Shown: positions 9,626 through 21,050, numbered from the stretch's first letter. The stretch: 64,000 nt of DNA from Corylus avellana (GCF_901000735.1 NC_081541.1:8547055-8611054), one strand, 5' to 3'. Numbers and translations are program-made. The notes: generated by a model not told the origin, from the letters alone.

Positions 9626-10535
9626 CGCCTCAAGGGAGGAGGGATGCCTGTTGCCTGCATCCCTCCTCCCTTCTTTGCTTCCCGTTTTTTTGTTTTAGGT
9701 TTGTTTCTGTCTTTGGTGTTTTCTGTTCTGTTGTGCTTGTGTTCTCTCTCGGTGGGTACTGCTTTTGGGGGTTTTCACTCAAACTCTCCCCCTCCCTGTT
9801 TGTTTGTGTGTGCCGCTGATCTCATCCGCGCTCGCTTCGCTGCTTACCGCTCCCTGTCGGGTCTTTTCACGCGTCCCTCCTGAGCCAAGCTTTTTGTGCC
9901 ACCTTCCGCGGCGGTTTCCGGCCAGCTCGCGATCGGCCTCTTCCGGTTGCCGTGACTCGCTTTGAGTATTTTTCGCATTTATTTTCCTGTTTTGTTGTTT
10001 TTCTGTTTTGTATTTCCTTTGAGTTCCCCTGTATTTAGTTTTATTTGCTGTAATTTCTTTTACTGCATTAGTTTTATTGTTCCCTGTATGGTTTTATTTA
10101 TGCTTGTAATAAGGCTTTCTCCTCCTGCTTTGTTGCGCCCGGTTGCTGCCCGATATTACTGGTCCAAACCTTTGGGTTGTGGATGTGAAATTTATCCTGG
10201 CTTTCGAGTCGAGGAAGATGAGTATCGGCTTGTGGGTTTTGCTCTCAAGGCCGAGGAATAAGTATCGGTTAGGGGGTTTTGCTCTCAAGGCCGAGGAATA
10301 AGCGCTACCTATGCATTAGATGGTGTCTGTTTGATGTAGATCTGAGTTTTCAACCTGATATTTAGTCATAGGTTAGCGGATGCTGTGTTTTGGTTGATTT
10401 GGTCTGTTGTTGATGACTGTATCTTTATGTTCGGCTATGATTTATTTCAGAGCTTTTTGCTCTGTTTGTAAGAGCTTTAGGCTCACAACTTTTATCAATG
10501 AATGAGTATGATATGTTTCAAAAAAAAAAAAAAAA
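9626..10535 (+). mobile_element. Non-autonomous poly(A) retroelement, copy 2
   Basis: The same family as 5441-6561. It is flanked by an 18-bp target-site duplication with one mismatch (GATATGTTTATAATTTAT at 9608-9625; GATATGTCTATAATTTAT at 10536-10553) and ends in poly(A) at 10520-10535. Its 5' end has a perfect 13-bp inverted repeat, GGGAGGAGGGATG (9634-9646) and CATCCCTCCTCCC (9658-9670). There is an internal near-duplication at 10210-10305 (GGTTTTGCTCTCAAGGCCGA twice). No transposase or reverse transcriptase is encoded. Confidence 0.85.
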
Positions 10536-10553
10536 GATATGTCTATAATTTAT

Positions 10554-11514
10554 AATTTTGGATAATTAATACTATCTTATTAAATTGTGACACATTATTT
10601 AGAAATAAGAAAAAATATATTTGGAAAATGTAGCATTTTTTGAATGGTTTAAAAGTCCTTTTTTGATTAGTATCCTCATGTAACATGTAGTCTATTATTT
10701 TTCTATTTAAAGGGGAACGACTACCAATAATAAAACTATTGTTTTAGAATATAGTCTATTGTGCTACCTTGGACAAACTCGTCTAGCTTTTCCTATGTTG
10801 TTACTAGTAGGTTCACATCATTGTTCTTTTTTTTCTTTTCTTTTTTCCTCTTCCTCTGATTTATTTTTTTCCCTTGAGTCATTTTGAAGCTCACTCTCAC
10901 CGAATAGGATATTTCAATTTCAAATGAAAGAAATAATATTTATTTCATGGTCAAGTTTAACGGTGCACATAATTTTACATTATATGCATTTTTTAAAAAG
11001 CATGCCAATATTAACTTTATACAAATGATTTATCAACTTTAAATTTCGACAGTAAAATAAATACTATCTATTCTATTTGAAATAAACAATCATTGTCCCG
11101 ACTGATGCTTTCTAAAATTATAGCATTCTTCTAGCTTGGCAAAACAAAGGTTAGACTTGAATCCAAATCAGCCCATGAAATCTGGGCCAGCAGGGCCAAT
11201 CCATATCCTAGACTAAGGCCGAGGCAAAACAAATGTATACATGATATTGTGTTATTTAAAAATTTTAAATGATATCATTCACAGTTAAACGTAATAAAAT
11301 AAAATCTTGACTATTGAATGACTTATTTCAAAATATAGATACGATAAAATTAAATCATTTTATTTTTACTTGAAATTGAGAGAATCCTATTGATAAAGTC
11401 ATAGGATGTCAATTTTTTTTTTTCTTGTGTTTTTCAGATTTTGGTTATAAATCTATGAAACCCATGTGTAATTTTCTTTTATATATATATATATTAAAAA
11501 AAAAAAAAAAAGAC
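10554..11514. other. Duplicated spacer, second copy, with retroelement empty site
   Basis: Aligns with 4780-5440 plus 6562-6790. At about 11306-11330 the sequence reads GACTATTGAATGACTTATTT with no insertion, which is the pre-insertion state of the element at 5441-6561. No gene is seen. Confidence 0.7.
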
Positions 11515-11847
11515 ATTTCCACGGTGCGTGGATAAAGGCATGAAATTGAAGTATTCGGTGCATGCGGTTCCACCGAGACAATGACACACCGCCGCTTTTG
11601 GGACTTCATCATCCCCAACCGCCATAATGCGACACACGGCCAACTCACCCACTTCCCGCCTTATACGCTCGCCACGTCGCCTGACACGTGTCTTTGCCAC
11701 GTCCACCGTCTTCTTCCTTTAAAATCTCACCCCAACCGCCCAAAACTTACACTCGCTGCGATTTGAATTACAGAGCTTGCTTTTTTCTCAATACCCTTTG
11801 ATCGCCATCTCTCCTTTTCTCAGTAATTTTGCTCGACATTCGTTTTC
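11515..11847 (+). promoter_or_regulatory. Promoter of long-type LEA copy 5
   Basis: Clustered ACGT motifs: CCACGTCGCC at 11672-11681, CACGTGTC at 11685-11692 and CCACGTCC at 11697-11704. TTTAAAA at 11718-11724 stands as TATA. The leader between about 11750 and 11847 contains CTCAATACCCTTTGATCG, shared with copy 3. Confidence 0.65.
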
Positions 11848-12697
11848 ATGGCTTCCAAACCGCCTTCTCGGCTCTTCGCTATGGTGCTGGTGATGCTGGT
11901 GGCGCTGTCGCTTGCGATCTCCAGCGTGGGCCACGATGTGCACTCGACAAATGAAGGTCGGGAGTACGAGGAAGTGAAGGAAAAGGCAAAACGTGCCCAG
12001 GATAAGGTGGCGGAGACGGCGCAAGAGAGCAAAGAGGCTTCGGAGTCGTGGGCGGAGTGGGCGAAGGAGAAACTCTCTGAAGGACTTGGGTTGAAGCATG
12101 ATGATGATGATGGCTCCAAGGGAGCTGCCAGGGAGGCTTCTGACATGGCGTCTCACTCTGCGAAGAAGACCAAAGACAAGGCCCAGGAGGTGGCTTCTGG
12201 TTAGTACCATTCTCTCTTCTTTCTTTTCCCTCGATTTTTTTCGTATAAAAGTGCGATTTTAAACTAAATATCTAACAACTTACAAGTTTGGATTTGTAAT
12301 TTATTCGCACTTTAAAGTGATTTAAAGCCTAAAAAATGGTGTTTCTAATTGTTGAGAATTGGATGGATGGGCAGGAACCGGTCAAAATAGCGCAGATAAG
12401 GATTCCGAAGCAAAACAGAGAGCAGCCCAGAAGGCAGGGGAGACAAAAGAGAAGGCATCTAGGAATGCGGAGGAAACGAAGGGTGCAGCCCTGGAGACGG
12501 GGAGTGGCGCGGTGGAGGAAGCGACGAGGAAGCAGGCGGAGGCAGAGGAGCAGCTGAGTTGGGCAAAGGAAAAGACAAAGGAGGTTTATGATAAAGCCAA
12601 AAGCAATGCAGGGGAGACCTTGGAGGCTGCCAAGCACAAGTCCCAGGAAATTAAGGATAATATTGTCGGTCGAGGAGGCCACGATGAGGAACTTTGA
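11848..12697 (+). CDS. LEA group 3 (LEA_4-like) protein, long type, copy 5
   Basis: Two exons, 11848-12199 and 12375-12697, spliced at GTTAGT/GGGCAG, give 224 residues. Signal peptide residues 1 to about 28 (SRLFAMVLVMLVALSLAISSVG). Then an EYEEVKEKAKRAQDKVAETAQ helix region, SESWAEWAKEKLSEGLG, an Asp run, and a long Ala/Lys/Glu-rich tail with repeated 11-mer units (AQKAGETKEKA, AKEKTKEVYDKAKSNAG) ending HDEEL. This is the most complete copy. The short types look like versions lacking the middle region and the intron, and copy 3 lacks the tail. HDEEL resembles HDEL-type ER retrieval signals but is not canonical. The Arabidopsis positional counterpart is, from memory, At3g17520, annotated as a LEA family protein. 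Confidence 0.88.
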
Positions 12698-13185
12698 GCT
12701 GCTCCACACCACAGCAGGATGATGGGTGATGGGTGATTAACATTTATTTTGTTATGTTTGTTGATCAGATTCTGCAGGTTGTCGTATGAAAGAGTTTTTT
12801 CTGTGCTTGTGTTGTTTGGAGAAGCTTTTGTTTTTGTAATGGAATGTGTATTTGGTTCTTTGCTATTATGAATCTTTGGTGTATATATATATATATATAG
12901 AGAATAAAATTCTACCGATACAACTTCTGGATAAAGAGGTAAACACAGCTGATTCAACGTATGAATTTTCAAAATCTCATTGTTGTAGTGATCCTAACTC
13001 CTAAGTCAATATGCAACACAAGAAACGAATTCACTTTCCCGCAGGCTCAAAATGCTAACAAGAAAAGAAGTCTCAAATCAGACCCAAAATGGTCTAAAAC
13101 GGGCCTTAAAAAGAATCTTTAAAAAAATGCCTGTAACACCAAAATAGGCCTAAAAAAGTTTAGAGAAGCCGTACATCAAACTATC
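12698..13185. other. 3' region of LEA copy 5 and spacer
   Basis: A (TA)n run lies at about 12880-12898. No coding sequence is recognised. Confidence 0.5.
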
Positions 13186-13492
13186 ATTTTGTTGAGGGTG
13201 GCCGAACTATTCTCGGAGAACCACCTTCATTTTTCAAACATCATATAGATAGTAAACTTTGATGAGGGTGGCCAAACTATCCAAGAAGAACCACTTTCAT
13301 TTTCACTTTTCTGTTTTTTGAAACATCATATATATATATGAACCACCACCATTTTGTATATGAACCACCACCATTTTTCAAACATCATATAGATAGTAAA
13401 CTTTGACGAGAGTGGACGAACTATCCTCGAAGAACCACCTTCATTTTCACTTTTCTGTTTTTCAAACATCATATATATATAGTAGTTTCTGA
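13186..13492. repeat. Imperfect tandem repeat, about 70-140 bp units
   Basis: The phrase TTGAGGGTGGCCGAACTAT recurs at about 13191, 13261 and 13405 with small changes. Each copy is followed by GAAGAACCACC/TTTCATTTT and CAAACATCATATA. ATATAT runs and an internal GAACCACCACCATTTT doublet (13340-13376) complicate the period. Confidence 0.7.
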
Positions 13493-13925
13493 AAACTTTG
13501 ATCAAATTTGACTTTCTCGTCTAAACAAACAGCCAAAGCTAACGAAGAGGTTGTAATTGGAGAGGGGTAATAATAACAAAATGACAATTTGACGTGTCTA
13601 ATTTTCACTCTCAATTTATGAGGCTAAATGAAAAATAACCGCTTGTTCAGGGGCCAAAATATATTTATTTCAAAAAGGAAAAAGAAAGAAGGAAAGTTTT
13701 ATAGTCCATCTTCCTTCTTACACAAACAACTAAGTTTCTTTGTCTTTGTTTCAACAATCCATAGAGCTTTTTTTAAAAAAACATTGATGTGTTTTGAAGC
13801 TTATTGTTGGTTGTCCAGCTCTTTCTTGTTGACTGTAATTTATTCGTTGATGTACTTAAAAAAAAAAAAAAAAATTAAATACTTTATTAGTACTTGCGTT
13901 TACAGTTTTTTATTTTATTTTTTCT

Positions 13926-14445
13926 ACCTAGGGTTCTAAAATGGTCATAAATGGTACCTGACTTACGAGAAAATACCAACTTAGTACTTCTGTTAAGTTT
14001 CGTTAGCTCAAATTAACGGAATGGCACGTCTCGTCACAAAGAAATATCACGTGCCCTAAAAAATAAAAATAAAAACTAAATCTAAAAAAAAAATTAAAAA
14101 ATTCATGAGGTGGCCGACCACTCTCAAGGCCTTTGGGTGTGGCTTCAGCCACCAACTTTTTGGCCATTAGGGGTGGCTGAACCACCCCCAAGCCGATCAT
14201 GAAGCCACCCCCAAACCGGCATGAGGTCGCCCAGCCACCCCCAATGACCAAAATGAGGGTGGCTCCATGAATTTTTTAATTTTTTTTTTAGGTTTAGTTT
14301 TTTTAATTATTTTTATTTTTATTTTTAATTTTTATGACATATGGCATTTTTATATGATGACACTGTGTTATGGAACTTAACAGAGATACTAAGTTAATTT
14401 TTCCGTACGTCAAATACCATTTATGACTATTTTTGAACCCTAGGT
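13926..14445. mobile_element. Foldback (long-TIR) MITE with GC-rich core
   Basis: The ends are inverted copies: ACCTAGGGTTCTAAAATGG at 13926 and its complement ending CCCTAGGT at 14445. Pairing extends inward at least 75 bases (AACTTAGTA.TTCTGTTAAGTT against the complement at 14375-14400). The core at 14105-14270 is full of GGTGGC/GCCACCCC words. A clean target-site duplication is not visible because both flanks are homopolymeric. Confidence 0.75.
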
Positions 14446-14731
14446 TAAAAAAAAAAAAAAAAAACACTACGAGCCCAAGTGTAAAGTATTTTAAAAATAA
14501 TAATAAAAATAAAAATAAAAAACCCTTATGTATAATGTTTCTACCAAGCCGGTGTCCGAACTCCGAAGTGGCATGCGGCCTGTGTTTGGTTTGGTTTGAT
14601 TTCTTATTAAAATTTTCTTGTACAGTCACAGACCACAGGACTTGTTTTCTAGACGAACACCCGCTCTTTCTCATCGAAACCTGATTTTTGCTTCAATTTC
14701 TGGATACGCAGAAAGGAAAAAGGCAAGAAAA
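14446..14731. other. 5' flank of the mTERF pseudogene
   Basis: An A-run at 14447-14464, then ordinary upstream sequence. Nothing further is recognised. Confidence 0.4.
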
Positions 14732-17395
14732 ATGAGAGCTTTCCGTGCAATTCGCTCTGGTGTGCGGCTCTTGCGTCTGTCAAGAGGACTTTTCATTGCC
14801 TCAAGCTCAAGGTATACTCACTCCACTTTTCATTTTATTTCTTGATTTTTTATTGTATAGTTTGTAGTTCCTTATAACCAGGATTGTTCATACTTGTACC
14901 TCTTCTGTGAAGTGCTGTTTATTTTGAGCTACGGTGGTGCATTGATGCGCTCTGCTTTTATTACAAAATTTATAATTTTGTTTCACGATTTTTCGGTGAT
15001 GTTGGCAAGTTAGGGACTTGGGTGCTTGAGCAACCAAGAAATTAGTTTGAAGGAATTTCGTTATAAATTTTTTTTGTAAAGGATTTTGAGATGGGAGGCG
15101 AGTGGAGATGCTTTAGGAAAGGAATGGAAGTGACTGATTGTGTAAAAAGATGATGGTATTCCTCAGACGTGCAGTGGTGGTGAGGGGTGAGGAGAACACC
15201 AAATATTTTATGGTATTTAACAAGGGAAAAGGGAAAAGGAGGTTATACAAGTCTATGGGAGGTTAGAAATTAAGCACTCCCCTTAGTGAACCCAAATGGT
15301 TTTGATAGATTGGAGGTTGTAAGTGGGTTTGATTTTTGTTCTTTTGAACTTTCTGTAATTTAACCAGTTGGGCAGAATACTTGCTGCCAAATTTCGTATA
15401 GTTGAGTGAGTGACTAAATGTTGTGAATGATTTTAGCAGTTGTGCTGTAGCTGCAGCTCCCTCACCCCTCCCCACCTCTCTCCCTTTTTATTTGTTTAGT
15501 TTTCTTTTCTATTTCCATGTTAATGGCGGTAAAGTTTTGATTTTTGTTTTATCTTATTCAGGACTCAGCTTTTTTTTTCATGCAAAACTCTTCTCTTGCC
15601 AAGCAAATTCTGGTGAGCAAATTTTTCATTTTTCTTCGTCTGGCTTGCAGTGCTATTTCAACCTTCAAATAACAAGCCAAAAGATTTGGCCATTTGCATT
15701 TATCGTTTTACAATGTTAACCTCTTTTTCTACTTGTTTGATTTTATTGCAGCTGATTCCAGGATAGAGGGATCATTCGGCTTGAAAGTGGTGTGTACAAC
15801 CCTGCTGGCAGCAGAAAAAGAAGAAGCCAAGGCTCTTTTGACCTTGTTCTTAAAGAAAAAAGGATTGAGCAATGCAGTTGCTGCAAGAGCCATCAATAAG
15901 TCTGACCTTTTCATTTACCACCTTGTCTCAAGGCTTCATTCTATTCATAAACCTCGATATCTACTAGGTTCGATTTTAAAATCTTACTACTTCCCTTGAG
16001 CAACACTATCTTTGATTCTAAATTGGACCCTTTAGAGTATAAATTAAATGATTAAATTCATTTATTCCTATTAGCTTAGGCTTTTAAGCCTTTTGGTATA
16101 AGAGCAGAGGTCTTGAGTTCAAACATTGTCTCCGTCATTCACTTTCTATTTCAATTAAATATTACATGTGTTGGGCCTCACTTATTAAGAGAGAGTTTGA
16201 GTCCATACGTGAAGGAGAGTGTTAGAGTATAAACTAAGTAATTAAATTCACTCATTCCTATAAGCTTAAACTTTTGGGATGAGTGATGACCCTATCTAAT
16301 CAAATTCCCTTTGGCATTGCAGGACATGAGCTTACAACTCTTGAGATCAGGGACGCTCTTATTCCTTACCTTGAAGCTCTTCTAGAAGAGCATGGGAACC
16401 TTACAGTAGATGTAGTGGAAACTTTCCAGGCCCACCTGTTAAAGAGAAAACAGTTGGGTTCAGCCCAATCCAACCCTCGACTCCAGGAAGCTAAAGGCCA
16501 GGTCTCGAGTGAGTGAAATAGACCCTGCTGGGAAGCTCCGCCCTAACGTTCTCTATCTCATAGGGCTTGGCATGGGTCTTGAGCAGATCAAGGGAATTAT
16601 ACAAAGATTCTCAGCTTTTGCCTACTATAGCTCGGAGGGGAAAATCAAGCCATTGGTCGAGTTTCTTCTTGATCTTGGGATAGCAAAATCTGATATTTTG
16701 ACCATCCTCAACAGAAGGCCTCAGTTGTGTGGAATTAGTCTCTCTGGAAATCTTATACCCAGCATGGCATTCTTAGAGAGTTTGGGAGTGGACAAGAAAC
16801 AATGGGTAAAATTGATATGTCGCTGTCCAGAGCTTCTCATTTATAGCAGGCACAAGGTGAAGACCACTGTAGAATTTCTTCATGAGATGGGGCTATCAGC
16901 AGAGAGCGTTGGTAAGATTCTGACACGCTACCCAACCATTATTAGTTACAGCGTGGAGGACAACTTACGGTCAACTGCTGAGTACTTCCGTTCTTTGGGG
17001 GTTGATGTTGTTGTTCTTCTCAATCGTTGTCCACATACTTTTGGCCTTAGCCTTGAGACCAATTTAAAACCCCAGATACAATTTTTCTTCGAGAGGGGAT
17101 ACAGTATTGAGGAAGTTGAGACCATGATTTCAAGATTTGCAGCGTTGTGTTCATATAGCTTGTCAAAGAATTTGATACCAAAATGGGAGTTCTTTTTGAC
17201 CATGGATTATTCAAAGTCAACGCTGGTGAAATACCCTCTATATTTTGGTTATAGTTTGGAAGAGAGGATTAAACCAAGGTATATGCACGTATGAACAAGT
17301 GTGGAGTTCCATTGCTGCTGAGCCAGTTGCTGTCACGGTCAAATAGTGACTTTGAGAATGTTTTGAAAAAGAAAATGGACAGAATGCTCCAATGA
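14732..17395 (+). pseudogene. mTERF family gene (mTERF5/MDA1-like), frame-broken
   Basis: Exons 14732-14811, 15569-15612, 15752-15967 and 16323-17395, joined in frame by GT-AG introns. The N-terminus looks like an organelle-targeting sequence (MRAFRAIRSGVRLLRLSRG). Exon 3 encodes LLTLFLKKKGLSNAVAARAI; exon 4 encodes HELTTLEIRDALIPYLEALL and then repeated mTERF helices (VEFLLDLGIAKSDI, AEYFRSLGVDVVVLLNRCP, EEVETMISRFAALCSYSL). mTERF proteins bind organellar nucleic acid; mTERF5 acts in chloroplast transcription. Two lesions break the reading: a tandem AGTGAGTG at 16508-16515, where one AGTG would keep frame, and an extra AT after CCAAGGTAT at about 17283, which truncates the conserved C-terminus that continues in another frame to a stop at 17393. 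Each half is long and otherwise clean, so decay is recent, or the lesions are assembly errors. Confidence 0.8.
16032..16284. mobile_element. TRIM-like mini LTR element in mTERF intron 3
   Basis: Direct repeats of about 60 bp: TTAGAGTATAAATTAAATGA at 16032 and TTAGAGTATAAACTAAGTAA at 16222, each continuing into ATTAAATTCA and ATTCCTAT.AGCTTA. After the left repeat, GGTATAAGAGCAGAGGTC (16100-16117) looks like a diverged tRNA-Met primer site. The right repeat ends about 38 bases before the acceptor of exon 4. Confidence 0.7.
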
Positions 17396-19074
17396 GCATC
17401 TCTGGCAGATGAGGCAAAACCCCCATATTGTATATATTTAGCTAATATGGGACAAAAATCACGTCTAGTAGCTTATGTAAAACCCATTTTTTGCTACACG
17501 CAGCGAAATGTTGCTTTATTTCATTCATTCTCAACAACACTTTTGGTTATTTTATTGTTTCTTTTCTCAACACCCGAGTCTTCCCCTTTCCCTTTCCCTA
17601 TCCCTATCCCTCATCTTTTTTTTTTTGTCTGAAACTCTCTCTCTCAAAAGCCCGTTTCTGTCTCTCAAAGAATTCTCTCTTCTTCTCTCTAGTTTGATTG
17701 ATTGAAGGTGGCGTTGGGGTCTCCATCGAAGCCATGATTCCTCTCTGGCTTGCTCGGTCAAAGGTGTGTTGCTTTCCACTCTATTTGTTTCCATTGTTGA
17801 GCTTGTTTGTTTTGTTTTTTTGTCTCCATCAAAGCCAATATTTTCACTGTGGTGGTGGGTTTGGCTGTGATTGCTGTTTGGATTTGTTGGATTTGATTGC
17901 TGTTTGCTGTATTTTAGTTCTACAGACATGGGTTTTGCTGAGGTTTTTCTGTTTGCTGTTTCAACATTGATTGGATTGCTGTTTCTTTTTTCTCAGCTGG
18001 CACTTCACTGATCTTTTGTTCGTCTTGTGTTTTGTCATCTAGCTTCTTTCCATTAATTGGCACGTAGAAGGTTTTAAAAGAAATAATATTCTCTAATTCC
18101 TTACATAGCTCGATGCTGCTGCTGAGCTTCCAATAATCTTAACCATTACTGGTGTATTCTCTTTCTTTTATTTTCATTTTTCTTTCCTATCCATCCTGGT
18201 TTGCATAGAGCCTTAAATCAAGCTCAGGAATGTTGTAGTTCAAGTTGTTAGAGATGAACATGTGTACAGGCTGAACTACAAAGTTAGGAGGAAGAATCAA
18301 TCCTGTGTTCTACCAGAATGGTTTCTATTGCAAGAATTCAAGAATCTAGCCGTTGGATAAATATTTCAAGTATCAATGGTGGAAAGGAGATGGTGTTTTT
18401 GATGTATGAATTAAGCACTACAATGGGTTGGCCTATTTAAAGTTTAGCAATCTGATTTATACCAAGAGAACATGACTATGCCTGTTGGAAAAATATGGCC
18501 TTTGGAAAATATGAGCCGAAGGATTACCTGCTTTTAGTCCTATATATTGACAAGGTTTTTCTCCTTTGCATTAGTCGATGATTAGCAGAATGATTTGTGC
18601 TGCATTGGGATTAAGAAATGGAGGACCCTTTGAACATACAATTCAAGTGAAAGAAACATTATCATCTTATGAAACAACAATAGTAAAGATACATGAGAGA
18701 AAAAGAGGGGAAAAAAAAAAATGTAAGGATTTGGCTCAAATGTTGTGTAAAAAACATTAAAAAATAAAAAATAAATAAAATCAACTATATAGAAAGTACT
18801 GGTCATTCTAGAGGTTGCATTGTTTCTTGTTTTTTTTGTTCGGACAAAGTTTTCTTTCAAATGGGGTCAAATGAATTTTCATCTAACCTAGTATATAAAA
18901 TTGATATTTGTCCTTATAGTACATGACAAATCAGCTAGCGTTTGTTAAATTTTAAAAAAGATTGTTGAAAAGGGCTAGGTAGTCCACTAATTTTTATTTT
19001 CCTCCGGTAATAATACTGTAAATACAACTATAAATCTATTTATGAACTATCAGTGGTGGTGGTTCAGTAGTTTC
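17396..19074. other. Region without a recognised gene
   Basis: Pyrimidine-rich sequence at 17520-17700 resembles a plant 5' leader. It is followed by an ATG at 17732 and a GTGTGT donor-like site at 17764, but no conserved exon follows. A stretch at 18230-18360 reads openly in one frame (containing EHVYRLNYKVRRKNQSCVLP) and might be a decayed exon; I cannot name it. A-rich tracts lie at 18712-18778. Confidence 0.35.
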
Positions 19075-19075
19075 A

Positions 19076-19257
19076 AGAAAATTGTTACATTGGTTGGGCA
19101 TATACTAGGGTGAGAGTCTGACTCTCGAAATAAAAATCCTTAATCCTATTAGTATTAGCCATCTAAAGAAAATTGTTACATTGGTTGGGCATGTACTAGG
19201 GTGAGAGTCTGACTCCCAAAATAAAAATCCTTAATCCTATTAGTATTAGCCATCTAA
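19076..19257. repeat. 91-bp tandem duplication
   Basis: Two near-identical units (19076-19166 and 19167-19257), each with ATTGTTACATTGGTTGGGCA, GTGAGAGTCTGACTC and TTAGCCATCTAAAG. They differ at only a few bases. Confidence 0.9.
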
Positions 19258-19675
19258 AGTTTCACTTATGCCTTAATGGGATGATATTAAAATCTTTGGC
19301 AAAACACAAGGGGTTAAAGAATGACTATTTCCAACCAATACCCAAAGGCCTGTTGGGCCTTAGAGCTACCAGGCCACCACCTCGGCCAGGGCCTAGAATA
19401 TTCATAGGTTGTCCACCACCGATCCCAAAAAGTTAAAAAGGAAATGAAAAGTCATGAAATATTCTTTCTTTCATTTTTTTCTCTTTTTTTTTTTTTTTTT
19501 TTGGGTCAATTTAAAGAAACCGGATATGTATGGAGCTAATTATATTTGAAGGGTATTTTTAATTTTTTAAATTAATAAAAATACTCTTAAAATATAACTA
19601 ATTATATACTTTTAAGTTCAAATTAACCGAAGATAATACTAATTCGCGTGGGGTATAGTGTGTCTATGACGGAGA

Positions 19676-19832
19676 AGGATCCTCTCCAGTCAAATTCAAC
19701 TAGAGATGAGCCGGTCCCTTTTAAATGAAGAGTAAAATTGTCAAAAAAAAATTATAAAATGACAATTCTGTCATTCTAAATTAAAGGACCGGTTTCTCCT
19801 CTCCGGTTGAATTCAATCCGAGAGAGTCCCTT
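19676..19832. mobile_element. Small foldback MITE
   Basis: Inverted arms of about 60 bases: GGATCCTCTCCAGTCAAATT...CCGGTCCCTTT on the left, complemented by AAAGGACCGG...TTGAATTCAATCC...GAGTCC on the right. The A/T-rich centre is palindromic (AAATTGTC / GACAATTC). Confidence 0.7.
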
Positions 19833-20870
19833 TCGGTCTATGACACTTTAATATTTTTAGAGACTTTAATGAGCGTTGCAGTAAGCAATTAATGTTTGTA
19901 ACGCCTAGCTATCGTGGTCACATGATTTACGGCCACAATTATGGACCGACTGCCTATAAAGTTTAAACATGAAAAAAGTGGTACACCCATCACACTTCGT
20001 GATCCACATAATAACGCCTTCTTCTTTCTTTTTCTTTTTTTCTTTTTTTGGTAGCTTTTTTTTTTTAATTCTTTTTTTGGTAGCTTAATTAGTGAGGTCC
20101 ATTGACTATAGTTGCTTGATTTTCCAAGGGCCACAAGAAAAGGTCGTTAAAGGCTTTGCTTTGTCTGCACAGTACAAACTTCAGTACTTCGATATCCAAA
20201 ACATTGTGGTCTATACTCTATTCTCACGTACCAAAACTTTATGTTTCATGGTCCATGTCTCCCCTTCTCTCTCATCACCATTTCTTCTCGTCTCTTCGCC
20301 GTCAACCCTAGCCTCACGGCTTAGCTGCCGCTGTCGGTTTTTGGATTTTAGTTTCCGTTTGTTGTTATTTTGTTATGTGGGCTATAGTCTCCTTATTCCG
20401 CTGTAGTTTTATCTTATTATGGAGACTTCTGTAACTGAAATTCGTTTCTCTTCTTTATCGAAAACCGATAGTGCATCTCCTTCAATAGACTCCTTCTTGG
20501 AGTACACGCGGATGCGGATGGGCGATCATTTGCAATATTCGGATCCGCATCATGTTTCTACTAACCAATAATTTTTCAATCAAATTTCTTTTCAAAAGAG
20601 AGTTCTCTATTTTCTAGTGGTTGTTTAACTAAAATTTCGAAAAAAAAAAAAAAAAAAAAGATTTCCCCATCAATGTTGCTCATGGAAACGAAATTGAATA
20701 TTATAATTCTAATAAAGTGTTCAGCAAAATGCTTAGAATGATAACTCGGGTGAATAATCCTTTGTTTTTAGGTTATTAAGGGTGTTTCTCGTCCTCTAAT
20801 ACTATTAGAGTTAGGGTTTTGGTTTGTAACCCAACAATATTAATTGGGATAACATGTTTGTTTCATAAAG
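19833..20870. other. Region without a recognised gene
   Basis: Contains T-rich tracts (20023-20075), pyrimidine-rich sequence at 20250-20310 and a poly(A) run at 20640-20659. The poly(A) run might mark the end of another retrocopy, but no target-site duplication was found. Confidence 0.35.
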
Positions 20871-21050
20871 AATCGGAGACAAATATGTCCATTGTAGAAA
20901 ATTTGGATCATCTTATAGGACTCGATCATTTAAAACAGAAGGGCAAAATTGTCTAAAAAAATATAAAATAGCAATTTTACCTTTCTATTTTAAAAAATCG
21001 TCTCCTCTCTTATTCATTTGAACTGAATAAGATCCTAATCGTGTATTGTT
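20871..21050. mobile_element. Degraded foldback element
   Basis: Partial inverted pairing around 20940-21000 (CATTTAAAACAGAAGGGCAAAATTG against the complement of GCAATTTTACCTTTCTATTT). Outer ends carry GGATCATC and AAGATCC wording like the 19676 element. Strongly decayed. Confidence 0.4.

Noticed and set aside
20250..20659. Third poly(A) retroelement
   Set aside because: Poly(A) at 20640-20659 and a pyrimidine-rich 5' part look similar, but no target-site duplication or shared 3' blocks with the two confirmed copies were found.
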